Origin: Hyphomicrobiales bacterium
GTDB taxonomy: Bacteria > Pseudomonadota > Alphaproteobacteria > Rhizobiales > Rhizobiaceae
Direction: 5' to 3'
NCBI GenBank assembly: GCA_900469475.1
Contig: UBXG01000002.1
Coordinates: 508,577 to 572,576 of the forward strand
Length of the DNA stretch: 64,000 nucleotides
Below, one piece after another: positions 54,478 to 62,592 of this stretch (positions are counted from its first letter, which is position 1; each line of letters begins with the position of its first letter). The notes beneath the pieces are model-generated. The model worked only from the letters and a program-made list of their open reading frames with translations, had not been told where the DNA came from and searched no databases. The translations under genes were made by a program, and so were the position numbers.

Positions 54478-55635
54478 CTAGGCGGCTCTTGAATGAAGCG
54501 CTTCGTCGAACTCGTCCCAGATCGGTCGGAGATCGACGACAGCTCTCTTCATGCGCGCCTCGTCCATCGAGAGCGCCAGAATGCCTGCCTCCAGCGCATT
54601 CTGGGTCGACACAGGCAGGTGCAAGCCCGTCTTGACGTGCGTGATGATATCGGCGGCCATCTGCTCGTCGGCGCCATAATGCTGCGAAAGCGTGGTGGCC
54701 GCGTAAGTGTTTTCGATCACCTTTTTGCCGGTCAGCATCTCGTGGACATTGAAGTAACCGCGGATGAAATCACCTTCGGCCATGCCGCGCGAGCCCATGA
54801 TGGCAAAACGGCGGAACTGGTCCGGCACGTTCAGATTGGTGTGGAAGTTCATGCCGACGCCATTGGCATATTCGACGATCGCCACCTGGTAATCGATGAT
54901 GTCGCCGTCGCTGTCGAAGACCTTGTCCGATCCCATCCAACCGCTCGGCTTGCGATGGAAGAGCTCAAGATCGTTGATACCTTCCCGCGCCGGGTCGTTT
55001 TCCGGAATGAAGCTCTTGCGGCCGCCGAAGCTTGCGACCCGCTCCGGCCGCGCACCGACCACGCCATTATAGAGATCGAGGTCGTGGCAGCATTTTTCCA
55101 GCATGAAGCTGCCGGAATAATGTTCGTAGCGGCGCCAATCACGCATGAAAAAGGCGCCATGATAGGGCTCGATGTGCTCCGCCGCCTCGATCGAAACCAC
55201 ATGGCCGAGCTTTCCTTCGGCCTGGGCTGCCAGGAGATCGCGATACATCGGCGAATAACGCAGCACCAAGCCCACGTTCAGGCGCTCATGGCCGAATTTC
55301 GCCATCAGGCGGGCGAGCTCGATACTGTCCTTGATCGTCGTGACGATCGGCTTTTCGCAGAAGATCTTGAGGCCGGCTTCGAGGCCGACGCGAATGTGAT
55401 CGAGATGCATGTGGTTCGGAGAGCCGATCATCAGGAGATCGATCTTCTCGTTGGCAATCAGCTCCTGGGGCGTCGCATAGGCCTTCCCCGCCGATATGCC
55501 CCGTTCGGTCAAACCGGGCAGGCCCGCCGGCGCCGGATCGACATAGCCGGCAATCTCGAAGCTCTCATCGATCGCCTTGAAGACATAGCCCAGGTAGCCC
55601 AGGCGGAATCCCAGCCCAATGATTCCAACGCGCAT
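54478..55635 (-). CDS. Gfo/Idh/MocA-family oxidoreductase
   Basis: The 385-aa protein has a Rossmann start MRVGIIGLGFRLGYLGYVFK, conserved LKIFCEKPIVTT (Lys of the EKP motif), and HIEPYHGAFFMRDWRRYEHYSGSFMLEKCCHDLDL with the catalytic-site Asp/His. It is the first gene of the ABC operon, so it probably acts on the imported sugar. GGGA near the start is weak. Two A/T motifs identical to each other lie upstream, one 22 bases before the start. Confidence 0.93.
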   Translation of the reverse strand: MRVGIIGLGFRLGYLGYVFKAIDESFEIAGYVDPAPAGLPGLTERGISAGKAYATPQELIANEKIDLLMIGSPNHMHLDHIRVGLEAGLKIFCEKPIVTTIKDSIELARLMAKFGHERLNVGLVLRYSPMYRDLLAAQAEGKLGHVVSIEAAEHIEPYHGAFFMRDWRRYEHYSGSFMLEKCCHDLDLYNGVVGARPERVASFGGRKSFIPENDPAREGINDLELFHRKPSGWMGSDKVFDSDGDIIDYQVAIVEYANGVGMNFHTNLNVPDQFRRFAIMGSRGMAEGDFIRGYFNVHEMLTGKKVIENTYAATTLSQHYGADEQMAADIITHVKTGLHLPVSTQNALEAGILALSMDEARMKRAVVDLRPIWDEFDEALHSRAA

Positions 55636-55656
55636 GCTTTTGAGTTCCCATTACGT

Positions 55657-55667
55657 AATTTATTTTC
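55657..55667. promoter_or_regulatory. Candidate RpiR operator, site 3 (upstream of Gfo-ABC operon)
   Basis: AATTTATTTTC inside TTACGTAATTTATTTTCGTAA, an inverted repeat TTACG...CGTAA. The same 11 bases recur at 55730-55740. Confidence 0.55.
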
Positions 55668-55726
55668 GTAAGCTTGGGACAAATTTTCGCATTCGTCAAC
55701 GACGTTCGCGCATTTTACGAGAAACA

Positions 55727-55741
55727 TGAAATTTATTTTCA
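55727..55741. promoter_or_regulatory. Candidate RpiR operator, site 2 (upstream of Gfo-ABC operon)
   Basis: TGAAATTTATTTTCA is an imperfect palindrome whose 11-base core AATTTATTTTC is identical to the copy 73 bases nearer the gene and one base off that in the RpiR/NTF2 divergent promoter. Confidence 0.55.
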
Positions 55742-55749
55742 GAAAATGA

Positions 55750-55777
55750 CAAAACTTGCGCGACATTGACGCGCAAG
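55750..55777 (-). terminator. Rho-independent terminator of the 110-aa secreted protein
   Basis: On the minus strand, CTTGCGCG-TCAATGT-CGCGCAAG is a perfect 8-bp stem followed by TTTTGTCATTTT, about 65 bases after the stop. Confidence 0.75.
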
Positions 55778-55841
55778 CCACGCTCGCTTTGATTGCGATG
55801 GCGCTCAACGCTGCTGCTTAAATCGGCAAAGTGCCTGCGAC

Positions 55842-56174
55842 TTATCTGTCCGGGCCGTTATACTGCCAATATTGGTAGTTCGGTTTTCTGGTGCTGCTGG
55901 AAATGACGCCATTCTGCTCACAAACGTAACCGAGGCGCGGCAGGCCACGATAGAATGGTCCCTCGTGAAAATAATCCGCGTAGACAGTGGCAGTATGACA
56001 TTGAAACTTCTCGTCATCAGCCATTTTGGGCGCAGTAACTCCAGGAAGGTCCTTGTAAGGATAGACGGGAGCGACATATGGCTTGGGGAGGAGCGGATTG
56101 TCGGCAAGGGCGACCGCCGGCATCAAGACTGCAAAGCACAGGGCAGCAATGGCGATTTTCGATTTGACCCACAT
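55842..56174 (-). CDS. Secreted small protein, unknown function
   Basis: The 110-aa protein has a signal peptide (1-24: KIAIAALCFAVLMPAVALA), then a Pro/Tyr-rich mature part with two cysteines (FQCHTAT, GYVCEQN), probably a disulphide. AAGGAG stands 11 bases upstream. No family was recognised. A terminator follows, so it is monocistronic. It lies between the ABC operon and the polysaccharide genes. Confidence 0.75.
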   Translation of the reverse strand: MWVKSKIAIAALCFAVLMPAVALADNPLLPKPYVAPVYPYKDLPGVTAPKMADDEKFQCHTATVYADYFHEGPFYRGLPRLGYVCEQNGVISSSTRKPNYQYWQYNGPDR

Positions 56175-56422
56175 GAACTGCTACGCTCCTTTGCAGATGC
56201 GAGCGCAACGATCATACGCCGCATACAATAGATATAATGGGGCCGCGGTCATGCGCCAACGGGTTCCCGGATCAAAATCGCGCATAAGCGGCGGCTTCCC
56301 TCCAGCCGCGGCCGGCCATTCACGCTACGTTACACCAAAAAAAATGCTTTTATCTGCAAATACAACACAGACGTGCGGCAGCCGTTTGCGACAAGTAATA
56401 AGCATGTTATATAGTACGGAAA

Positions 56423-57283
56423 TTGTCATCTCAGTTGCAGTCGCCGCGATTTCTGTTTGCAGGAGTAACAGTCATTCTCGAACAGATTAATCGTGTTCCT
56501 CCCTTCCCCGATCCCGGGACCGCTGACGATATCGCTCAGCAGGTTTCCATCTATGTCATCAACCTCGATCGCTCGCGTGATCGGTGGGAGCGGCTCTGCA
56601 AACAGGCTGTCGAATTCGATCTGCATATTACCCGCATTCCCGCTGTCGACGGCCGCGTCATCGCTGACGCGGATCGCGTCGATTTCCACCCCCCTTCATT
56701 CATGTATCATAACGGCCGTAAGCTCCTGCCGGGAGAATACGGATGCTATCGCAGCCATCTCATCGCCCTTGAGCAATTTGTCGCCAGCGGCGACAGGATG
56801 GCGATCATCATCGAAGATGACGTCGAGCTCAACGAAAGGCTGATACCGCGCGCGATCGCGGCGATGGACGGCGCCAAAGGCGCCCGTCTCGTCAAACTCG
56901 TCAACCATCGTCTCGTCGGCTTCAAACCGATCCACGAAACCAGTGAAAATGACGTTGTCGGCCGCTGCATGCATGGTCCGCAGGGCTCAGCTGCCTGTTA
57001 CATCGTCAACCGCAAGGCTGCCAAGAAGCTGCTGACGACGCTGAAGCCCATGCTTCTTCCCTATGACGTCGCCCTGGAACGCGGTTGGTCCACCGGCGTC
57101 GAGACATTCACGACCTTTGAAAATCTTGTCGACTTCAGCCCCCATCGCGCCGATACCACGATCGGCAAGCGCGTGCATTACCGCGCCGTAAAGCGGCACC
57201 CTCTGTTGCGGCTGACGGCACATTGGTTCCGCACCTGCGATCAGGTGCGCCGCTGGAACTACGCCATCGCGATGAAGCGGTAG
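56423..57283 (+). CDS. Family 25 glycosyltransferase (LPS biosynthesis type); start uncertain
   Basis: The protein has the GT25 N-terminal strand VSIYVINLDRSRDRWERL, the motif GEYGCYRSHLIALEQFV, and the metal-binding EDDVEL near the middle, followed by AACYIVNRKAAKKLL. These enzymes add galactose or other hexoses to LPS core. The frame has no ATG or GTG before the domain. TTG at 56423 gives 286 aa with weak CGGAAA upstream. ATT at 56474 has AGGAG exactly eight bases before it and would give 269 aa. Both lie ahead of the domain start. Confidence 0.88.
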   Translation: MSSQLQSPRFLFAGVTVILEQINRVPPFPDPGTADDIAQQVSIYVINLDRSRDRWERLCKQAVEFDLHITRIPAVDGRVIADADRVDFHPPSFMYHNGRKLLPGEYGCYRSHLIALEQFVASGDRMAIIIEDDVELNERLIPRAIAAMDGAKGARLVKLVNHRLVGFKPIHETSENDVVGRCMHGPQGSAACYIVNRKAAKKLLTTLKPMLLPYDVALERGWSTGVETFTTFENLVDFSPHRADTTIGKRVHYRAVKRHPLLRLTAHWFRTCDQVRRWNYAIAMKR

Positions 57284-57301
57284 CTGCGGCGCCAAGCCGG
57301 A

Positions 57302-57340
57302 CCGGAAAATCGCTGCGCACTTTTCCTGGAATTGCTCCAG
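57302..57340. repeat. Short intergenic palindromic repeat, family A (partial)
   Basis: GGAAAATCGCTGCGCACTTT continuing to TCCTGGAATTGCTC is the reverse of the copy at 6013-6063. It lies between the convergent ends of the GT25 and FlaA1-type genes. Confidence 0.7.
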
Positions 57341-57370
57341 GAGGCGCCGGTATCGTGACAGGGCACGCGT

Positions 57371-59353
57371 CTATAGCTGCGCGACGTTATCAAGGTTCGG
57401 TTGGTCGATCGTCAGATCCGTCTCGCGCTCACGATAGACGAGATCGACCACTTCGCTGCTCGGCGTATAGCCGGAAACGAGATTTTGCAGCAGGGTTCTG
57501 GCCAGAGGAATGTCGTTTTCATCCAGCGCCGCCTCAAGTGCGGCAAGCCGCTTCGACAGCTCCGGCCATGGGAGAAAGTCTTCCTTGGCCTGCATGATGC
57601 GCGGATGACTGGTCGGCTGCGGGTTGTCGCCGATCAACAGCTCTTCATAGAGCTTCTCGCCTGGTCGCAGGCCGGTGATTTCGAGCTCGATATCGCCGTC
57701 AGGCTCGTCTTGATCCCGCACGGTCAGACCGGACAGTTCCACCATGCGGCGTGCGAGATCGGCAATGCGCACCGGTTCGCCCATGTCGAGCAGGAATACG
57801 TCGCCGCCGCCCGACATCGCGCCCGCCTGGATCACAAGCTGCGACGCCTCGGGAATTGTCATGAAATAACGGGTAATATCGGGATGCGTGAGCGTGATCG
57901 GCCCGCCGTCGCGGATCTGCTGACGAAAGAGGGGCACGACCGAACCGGAGGAGCCTAGCACGTTGCCGAAGCGCACCATGGCGAAATTGGTACTGTCGGT
58001 GCCGGGCTTGCGATCGGCGTCCATCGCCTGCAGCACCATTTCCGCCAGCCGCTTGCTCGCACCCATGATGTTGGTTGGGCGCACTGCCTTGTCGGTGCTG
58101 ATGAGGACGAAATTTTCGACACCATGATCGCGCGCAGCCTCGGCCGCTATCTGCGTTCCCTGCACATTGTTGCGAATGCCTTCGGCGGGATTGTATTCGA
58201 CGAGCGGCACATGCTTGTAGGCGGCGGCATGATAGACGGTCTTCGGCCGCCAGGCCTGCATGATCTGCCTCATTCGCTGGCCATCCCGCACGGACGCCAG
58301 GAAGGGAATGATCCGTATATCGGCATAACCGGCGGAAGCGGCCGTCTTCTCGAGTTCGCCATGGATGGCATAAAGGGCGAACTCGCTCTGCTCGATCAGC
58401 AGCAGGGCGGACGGGCCGTTCTTCAGGATCTGGCGGCAGAGTTCGCTGCCGATCGAGCCGCCGGCGCCGGTGACCATGACGACCTTGCCGCGAATGTTCT
58501 TCTCGATCAGACCGCGGTCGGGAGCGATCACGTTGCGACCGAGCAAGTCCTCGATATCAAGCTCGCGCAGATCCGAAACCGCGACGCGGCCCTGCGCAAG
58601 CGCCGTCAGATCGGGCATGGTCCGCACGGTGACGCGGGCCTTGCGCATGTCTTCGAGGATTTCGTTGCGCCGCTGCCGCGTGGCGTTCGGCAGGGCGAGC
58701 AATACGCCCTTGATCTCGCCCGAGACAACGAGCGCCGGCAGATCGGCAGGATCGTAGATCGGCAGGCCGCCCATGATGCTGCCGTGCAGATTGCGATCGT
58801 CGTCGAGATAACCGACAACGTTCAGTTCGGCGCTGTTGGCAAGGGCGCCTGTAAGCTGGCGTCCCGAAGCACCCGCGCCGTAGACCAGCACCTTGCCAAG
58901 CTGATTGCGGTTGAGAAGGCGCTGATAGGCGTTACCGAGCCAGTAGCGCGTCCACATGCGCGACAGGCCGATCGCGATCAGCAATAGCAGCGGCTGCAAG
59001 ATACCGACCGTGCGCGGCACGCCCGGCACGCTGATCGCGGTGAAAACCGTCATGAAGGCGAGCGCATAGATCGCCACCGCCTTGACGACCGTCACGAACG
59101 CCGAAAGACCGGCATAGCGGAAGATCGCACGATAAAGGCCGAGAACAATGAAGATCGGAATGGCGAGCAGAAGGGAGACGATGGCCGGCAGCCACTCGAC
59201 GCCTTCGAGAATGACCCAATCGTCGAGGCGGAGACAGTAAGCAAACCAGACCGTTAGCACGCACAGGCTGGCATCGACCAGCAGCGCAAGCGCGCGCTTG
59301 GTAGAGCGCGGCAAAGCCAGAAACGGCAGAACGAGTTTATCCGCGGGCACCAT
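57371..59353 (-). CDS. FlaA1/CapD-family nucleotide-sugar dehydratase, membrane-anchored
   Basis: The 660-aa protein has four N-terminal helices (15-130), a linker Rossmann-like CoA-binding domain, and a C-terminal SDR with VTGAGGSIGSEL (about 293-304). It also has YHAAAYKHVPLVEYNP and ISTDKAVRPTNIMGASKRLAE, the WbpM/PglF signature. It forms UDP-4-keto-6-deoxy sugars from UDP-GlcNAc, the first step to bacillosamine or QuiNAc units. It is in one orientation with the Wzz gene upstream, with a 214-base gap. Confidence 0.93.
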   Translation of the reverse strand: MVPADKLVLPFLALPRSTKRALALLVDASLCVLTVWFAYCLRLDDWVILEGVEWLPAIVSLLLAIPIFIVLGLYRAIFRYAGLSAFVTVVKAVAIYALAFMTVFTAISVPGVPRTVGILQPLLLLIAIGLSRMWTRYWLGNAYQRLLNRNQLGKVLVYGAGASGRQLTGALANSAELNVVGYLDDDRNLHGSIMGGLPIYDPADLPALVVSGEIKGVLLALPNATRQRRNEILEDMRKARVTVRTMPDLTALAQGRVAVSDLRELDIEDLLGRNVIAPDRGLIEKNIRGKVVMVTGAGGSIGSELCRQILKNGPSALLLIEQSEFALYAIHGELEKTAASAGYADIRIIPFLASVRDGQRMRQIMQAWRPKTVYHAAAYKHVPLVEYNPAEGIRNNVQGTQIAAEAARDHGVENFVLISTDKAVRPTNIMGASKRLAEMVLQAMDADRKPGTDSTNFAMVRFGNVLGSSGSVVPLFRQQIRDGGPITLTHPDITRYFMTIPEASQLVIQAGAMSGGGDVFLLDMGEPVRIADLARRMVELSGLTVRDQDEPDGDIELEITGLRPGEKLYEELLIGDNPQPTSHPRIMQAKEDFLPWPELSKRLAALEAALDENDIPLARTLLQNLVSGYTPSSEVVDLVYRERETDLTIDQPNLDNVAQL

Positions 59354-59533
59354 CGGTCAGTTTTCCCTGGCGCCAGTCATCGGAGCAGCGCACCGCTTTT
59401 CTCGCATAGATTGTCTCACAAAGTATCATACAACGCGTAATGAGCAGATCGCGCTTCCATTAGCAAGATCCGATCATCTGCAGCGCCGATTTACATTTAG
59501 AACAGTCGGCGCGCAATTGCATCCTCAATGCTG

Positions 59534-59567
59534 AAAAAGCCGCCGAAACGAAAAGATGGAACGGCGG
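59534..59567 (-). terminator. Terminator abutting the Wzz-type gene
   Basis: On the minus strand CCGCCG pairs with CGGCGG around a 16-base loop directly after the stop codon, followed by CTTTTT. Confidence 0.65.
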
Positions 59568-61229
59568 TCACTTGCCGAAATAGCTGCGGATAACCGGATG
59601 CCGAAACAGACCGATGAGAATGGCAAACGCCATGCCGAGACCGGCACCGAAGATCGCTCCGGCGATAAGACCGGCCACCATCATTACTTTGCGGCTCGGC
59701 CCATCAGCCTTCAGTGGCGCTTCCGCCTCGGAGATGACGCGGATGTTGCTTTGCGACAGATCGTGAGCATCGTTCGCCTGTCCGGACCGTTTCAGAAGCG
59801 ATTCATAAAGATCGCGCGCCGCGGTCGCCTTGCGCTGCAGCTCGTTCAGGCTGACGAGCTTGCCCGAGGTATTGACCTGCGAGGCCTTCTGCACGGCAAG
59901 TTCCTTGGCGATATCCTGCTCGGCCTTCTGCGCCTGCTCGTAATCGGCGCGGGCCGAGGTCATCTGCCGTTGCAGCTCCGCCCGGATTTCCGCGGCGAGG
60001 CTTTCCAGCGAGGACTTCGCGGCGAGCAGGCGCGGGTGGCGGGCGCCGAGCAGGCTTTGCAGGCTTCCGACATTGGCTGCCATCGTCGCATATTGCTGCC
60101 GCAGACTGCTCAATGCGGTCGACGTCACCCCCGACGAAGGATTGTTGGAGACGACTTCCTCGAAACTGAGCTTTCCGGCTGCATCGGCTCGGGCTTTCGC
60201 CTCGATCGTCTTCTGCTGGCTGGTGATAAGCAGGTCGTTCAGCGCGGTCAGGCGCTTGTCGGAAATCAGATTGCCCTCGACGGCCACCATATCGTTGTCG
60301 GCGCGGTAGGTCTCGACAGCCTTTTCGGCTGAGAGCACCTGCTGGCGCAAATCCTCAAGGCGGCTGTCCAACGCCGTATTGCTGCTCTTGAAGCTATTCG
60401 ACGCCGCCTTGCTCTCTTCCTCCAAAAAGGAGGTGATGAGCTGATTGGCGATTCCAGCCGATTTCTGCGGATCGCCCGTCGTCACTTTCGCAGTCACGAC
60501 ATAGGTGCTGGATTCGCGGGCGATCTGAATGGCTTTCGCCAGGGCGGCCGTGGCCACATATTTTGCCGCCTCGCCGGTGGCGCCGCCATTGAATTTCGGG
60601 TCCTGATCGAGCCTCAATGCATCGACAACGCGGCCGAGCACCTTGCCCGAAGACAGGATCTGCGTCTGGCTTTCGATCATCGTGGTGATCAATTCAGGCG
60701 GCGTCGGCGCCTGCTGGGCGGAATCGGAGCCTCCGACCGGGCGTGGGTCGAAATAGAGGCTGGTCTCGGCGGTGAACTTCTGCGGAATAAGGGGAATGAC
60801 AGCGCCGCCCAGTACCGCGCCGGCGCCTGCCAGGGCAAGAACTACAAGCTTCTTCGCCCAGATCGAAGCGATGGCCGATCGAAGATCAAGTAATGGCAAC
60901 TTTGCCGCCAGAGCAGCGGCAGCCACCGGAGGAACCACAACCTGCTCGACGGTCGGCATCGCCACAGCAACAACCGGCTCGGCAATGGGGCGCGGTACCG
61001 CCGGCTCCTCTCCATCGGATCGCTTCGACGGGCTTTGCGAAACAGCGGCGTCCGCGATAGGCGCCTTGGGCTCTTCGGAATTTGCTACGGGCTCGCCTGC
61101 GACAACGAAATCCCGAGGTCGCAAGACAGGACTGCGCGGGCGCACGCCATCGCGCCGTCCATCAGACGGCTCGGTGTCGCGCCAACCCGCAAGTCGGTCC
61201 GATCGCTGGCTTCGTTCCATTGAGCTCAT
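59568..61229 (-). CDS. Wzz/GumC-type polysaccharide chain-length protein without kinase domain
   Basis: The 553-aa protein has a 120-residue Pro/Ala-rich cytoplasmic N-terminus, a first helix at about 126-148 (KLVVLALAGAGAVLGGAVIPLI), a periplasmic coiled-coil region with the Wzz entry AETSLYFDPRPV, and a second helix at about 516-541, ending 12 residues later. ExoP-type rhizobial proteins continue into a tyrosine-kinase domain; here only the co-polymerase part is present. It controls the length of Wzy-made polymers. ATG 61229 or Met three codons later may be the start. Confidence 0.92.
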   Translation of the reverse strand: MSSMERSQRSDRLAGWRDTEPSDGRRDGVRPRSPVLRPRDFVVAGEPVANSEEPKAPIADAAVSQSPSKRSDGEEPAVPRPIAEPVVAVAMPTVEQVVVPPVAAAALAAKLPLLDLRSAIASIWAKKLVVLALAGAGAVLGGAVIPLIPQKFTAETSLYFDPRPVGGSDSAQQAPTPPELITTMIESQTQILSSGKVLGRVVDALRLDQDPKFNGGATGEAAKYVATAALAKAIQIARESSTYVVTAKVTTGDPQKSAGIANQLITSFLEEESKAASNSFKSSNTALDSRLEDLRQQVLSAEKAVETYRADNDMVAVEGNLISDKRLTALNDLLITSQQKTIEAKARADAAGKLSFEEVVSNNPSSGVTSTALSSLRQQYATMAANVGSLQSLLGARHPRLLAAKSSLESLAAEIRAELQRQMTSARADYEQAQKAEQDIAKELAVQKASQVNTSGKLVSLNELQRKATAARDLYESLLKRSGQANDAHDLSQSNIRVISEAEAPLKADGPSRKVMMVAGLIAGAIFGAGLGMAFAILIGLFRHPVIRSYFGK

Positions 61230-61423
61230 TGCAGACTTTCAGTGCTTCGCAGGCAGATTCCACGCAGCAGACGCCTGAAGTTTAGAAAGGTTTGGCTAAC
61301 GGAACATTAAGGACGCTTCCAGGAAATCGCGCCGCGGGCGTCAACGCAACCCATCCTTTCATCATTGCTCAACACCATACTTCCTATGAAGAGCCATAGC
61401 CGCACGGAAGACAGGGACATGCC

Positions 61424-62503
61424 ATGACCGCATCGATGAGGAAATCTCTGCGACGCCTGCTAGCGGCGGCCGTCATGCTTGCTTTCACGACGGACGCTGG
61501 AGGTGCATTCGCGGCGACGCAACTGTGTTATCGCGGCGTCAATCTCTCCGGAGCGGAATATGGCGAACGCGGCGGGGTCATCAATGTCAATTACACCTAT
61601 CCGTCCGAACAGACCGTGCGCTACTTTGCCGAAAAGGGCATGAACACGATCCGCCTGCCCTTTCGCTGGGAACGGCTGCAGCCGGTGCTCGGGGCCTCGT
61701 TTGACGGCGACGAGCTGAAGCGCCTTAAGGATGCCGTCGACCTCATCCAGAAGCACGGAATGGCAGTCGTTCTCGACCCGCATAATTATGCCTATTACGA
61801 CAAGACGCAGCTCAAGCAGCCTCCCGCGACGGATCTCGCATTCGGTGATTTCTGGGCGCGGCTCGCGGTCGAGTTCTCCAACCGCAAGGGCGTGGCCTTC
61901 GGCCTGATGAATGAGCCGCACGATATCAAGGCTCCCGACTGGCTCGAACTTGCCAATACCGCGATCCGCAGCATCCGTACCGTCGGCGCACGCAATCTCA
62001 TTCTCGTACCCGGAACGAACTGGACGGGCGCACACAGCTGGTCGGCCGATGTGCTTGGCGGTGGCGCAAACGGAACGGTCATGCTCGGCGTCAAGGATCC
62101 GCTCGATTTCTACGCCTTTGAATTTCACCAATATCTGGATTCAGACAGTTCCGGCACGCACCCGGTCTGCGATGGCACCGACAATGCCGTGAAGGGCATG
62201 AACGACGTCACCGACTGGCTGCGCAAGAACGGCAAACGCGGATTTCTGGGCGAATTCGGCGTCGCCGCCAATGATGGTTGCCTCGATGGCCTGAGGCAGA
62301 TGCTCGACGTCATGGACGCCAACAGCGATGTCTGGCTCGGCTGGACCTATTGGGCTGCCGGTGACTGGTGGCCGCCAGAGGAACCACTCAACGTCCAGCC
62401 GCGCAATGGTCGCGACAAGCCGCAGATGAAGGTTCTTGCCGAGGGGCTCAATCGAAAAGTATCGCTGGCGACCTCATGCGCGCTGGTCAGGCCGGCGAAA
62501 TGA
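61424..62503 (+). CDS. Secreted GH5 endoglucanase
   Basis: The 359-aa protein has a signal peptide (about 1-31, AGGAFAATQ), then a GH5 barrel. RGVNLSGAEYG and RLPFRWERLQP open it, VVLDPHNYAYY is the third strand, the acid/base Glu164 is in GLMNEPHD, and the nucleophile Glu277 is in GFLGEFGV. It hydrolyses beta-1,4-glucans. In an exopolysaccharide locus it probably trims the polymer or helps wall transit, like other rhizobial and Xanthomonas EPS-linked glycanases. AGGGA precedes the ATG by 6 bases. Confidence 0.93.
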   Translation: MTASMRKSLRRLLAAAVMLAFTTDAGGAFAATQLCYRGVNLSGAEYGERGGVINVNYTYPSEQTVRYFAEKGMNTIRLPFRWERLQPVLGASFDGDELKRLKDAVDLIQKHGMAVVLDPHNYAYYDKTQLKQPPATDLAFGDFWARLAVEFSNRKGVAFGLMNEPHDIKAPDWLELANTAIRSIRTVGARNLILVPGTNWTGAHSWSADVLGGGANGTVMLGVKDPLDFYAFEFHQYLDSDSSGTHPVCDGTDNAVKGMNDVTDWLRKNGKRGFLGEFGVAANDGCLDGLRQMLDVMDANSDVWLGWTYWAAGDWWPPEEPLNVQPRNGRDKPQMKVLAEGLNRKVSLATSCALVRPAK

Positions 62504-62592
62504 CCGCTGATGGGCAACCCGGCCCTTTGTCGCGAATCATCGGGCTGATATGTTGCCGCGGCCAGTGAAGACGCCACGACCTCGGATATCTC

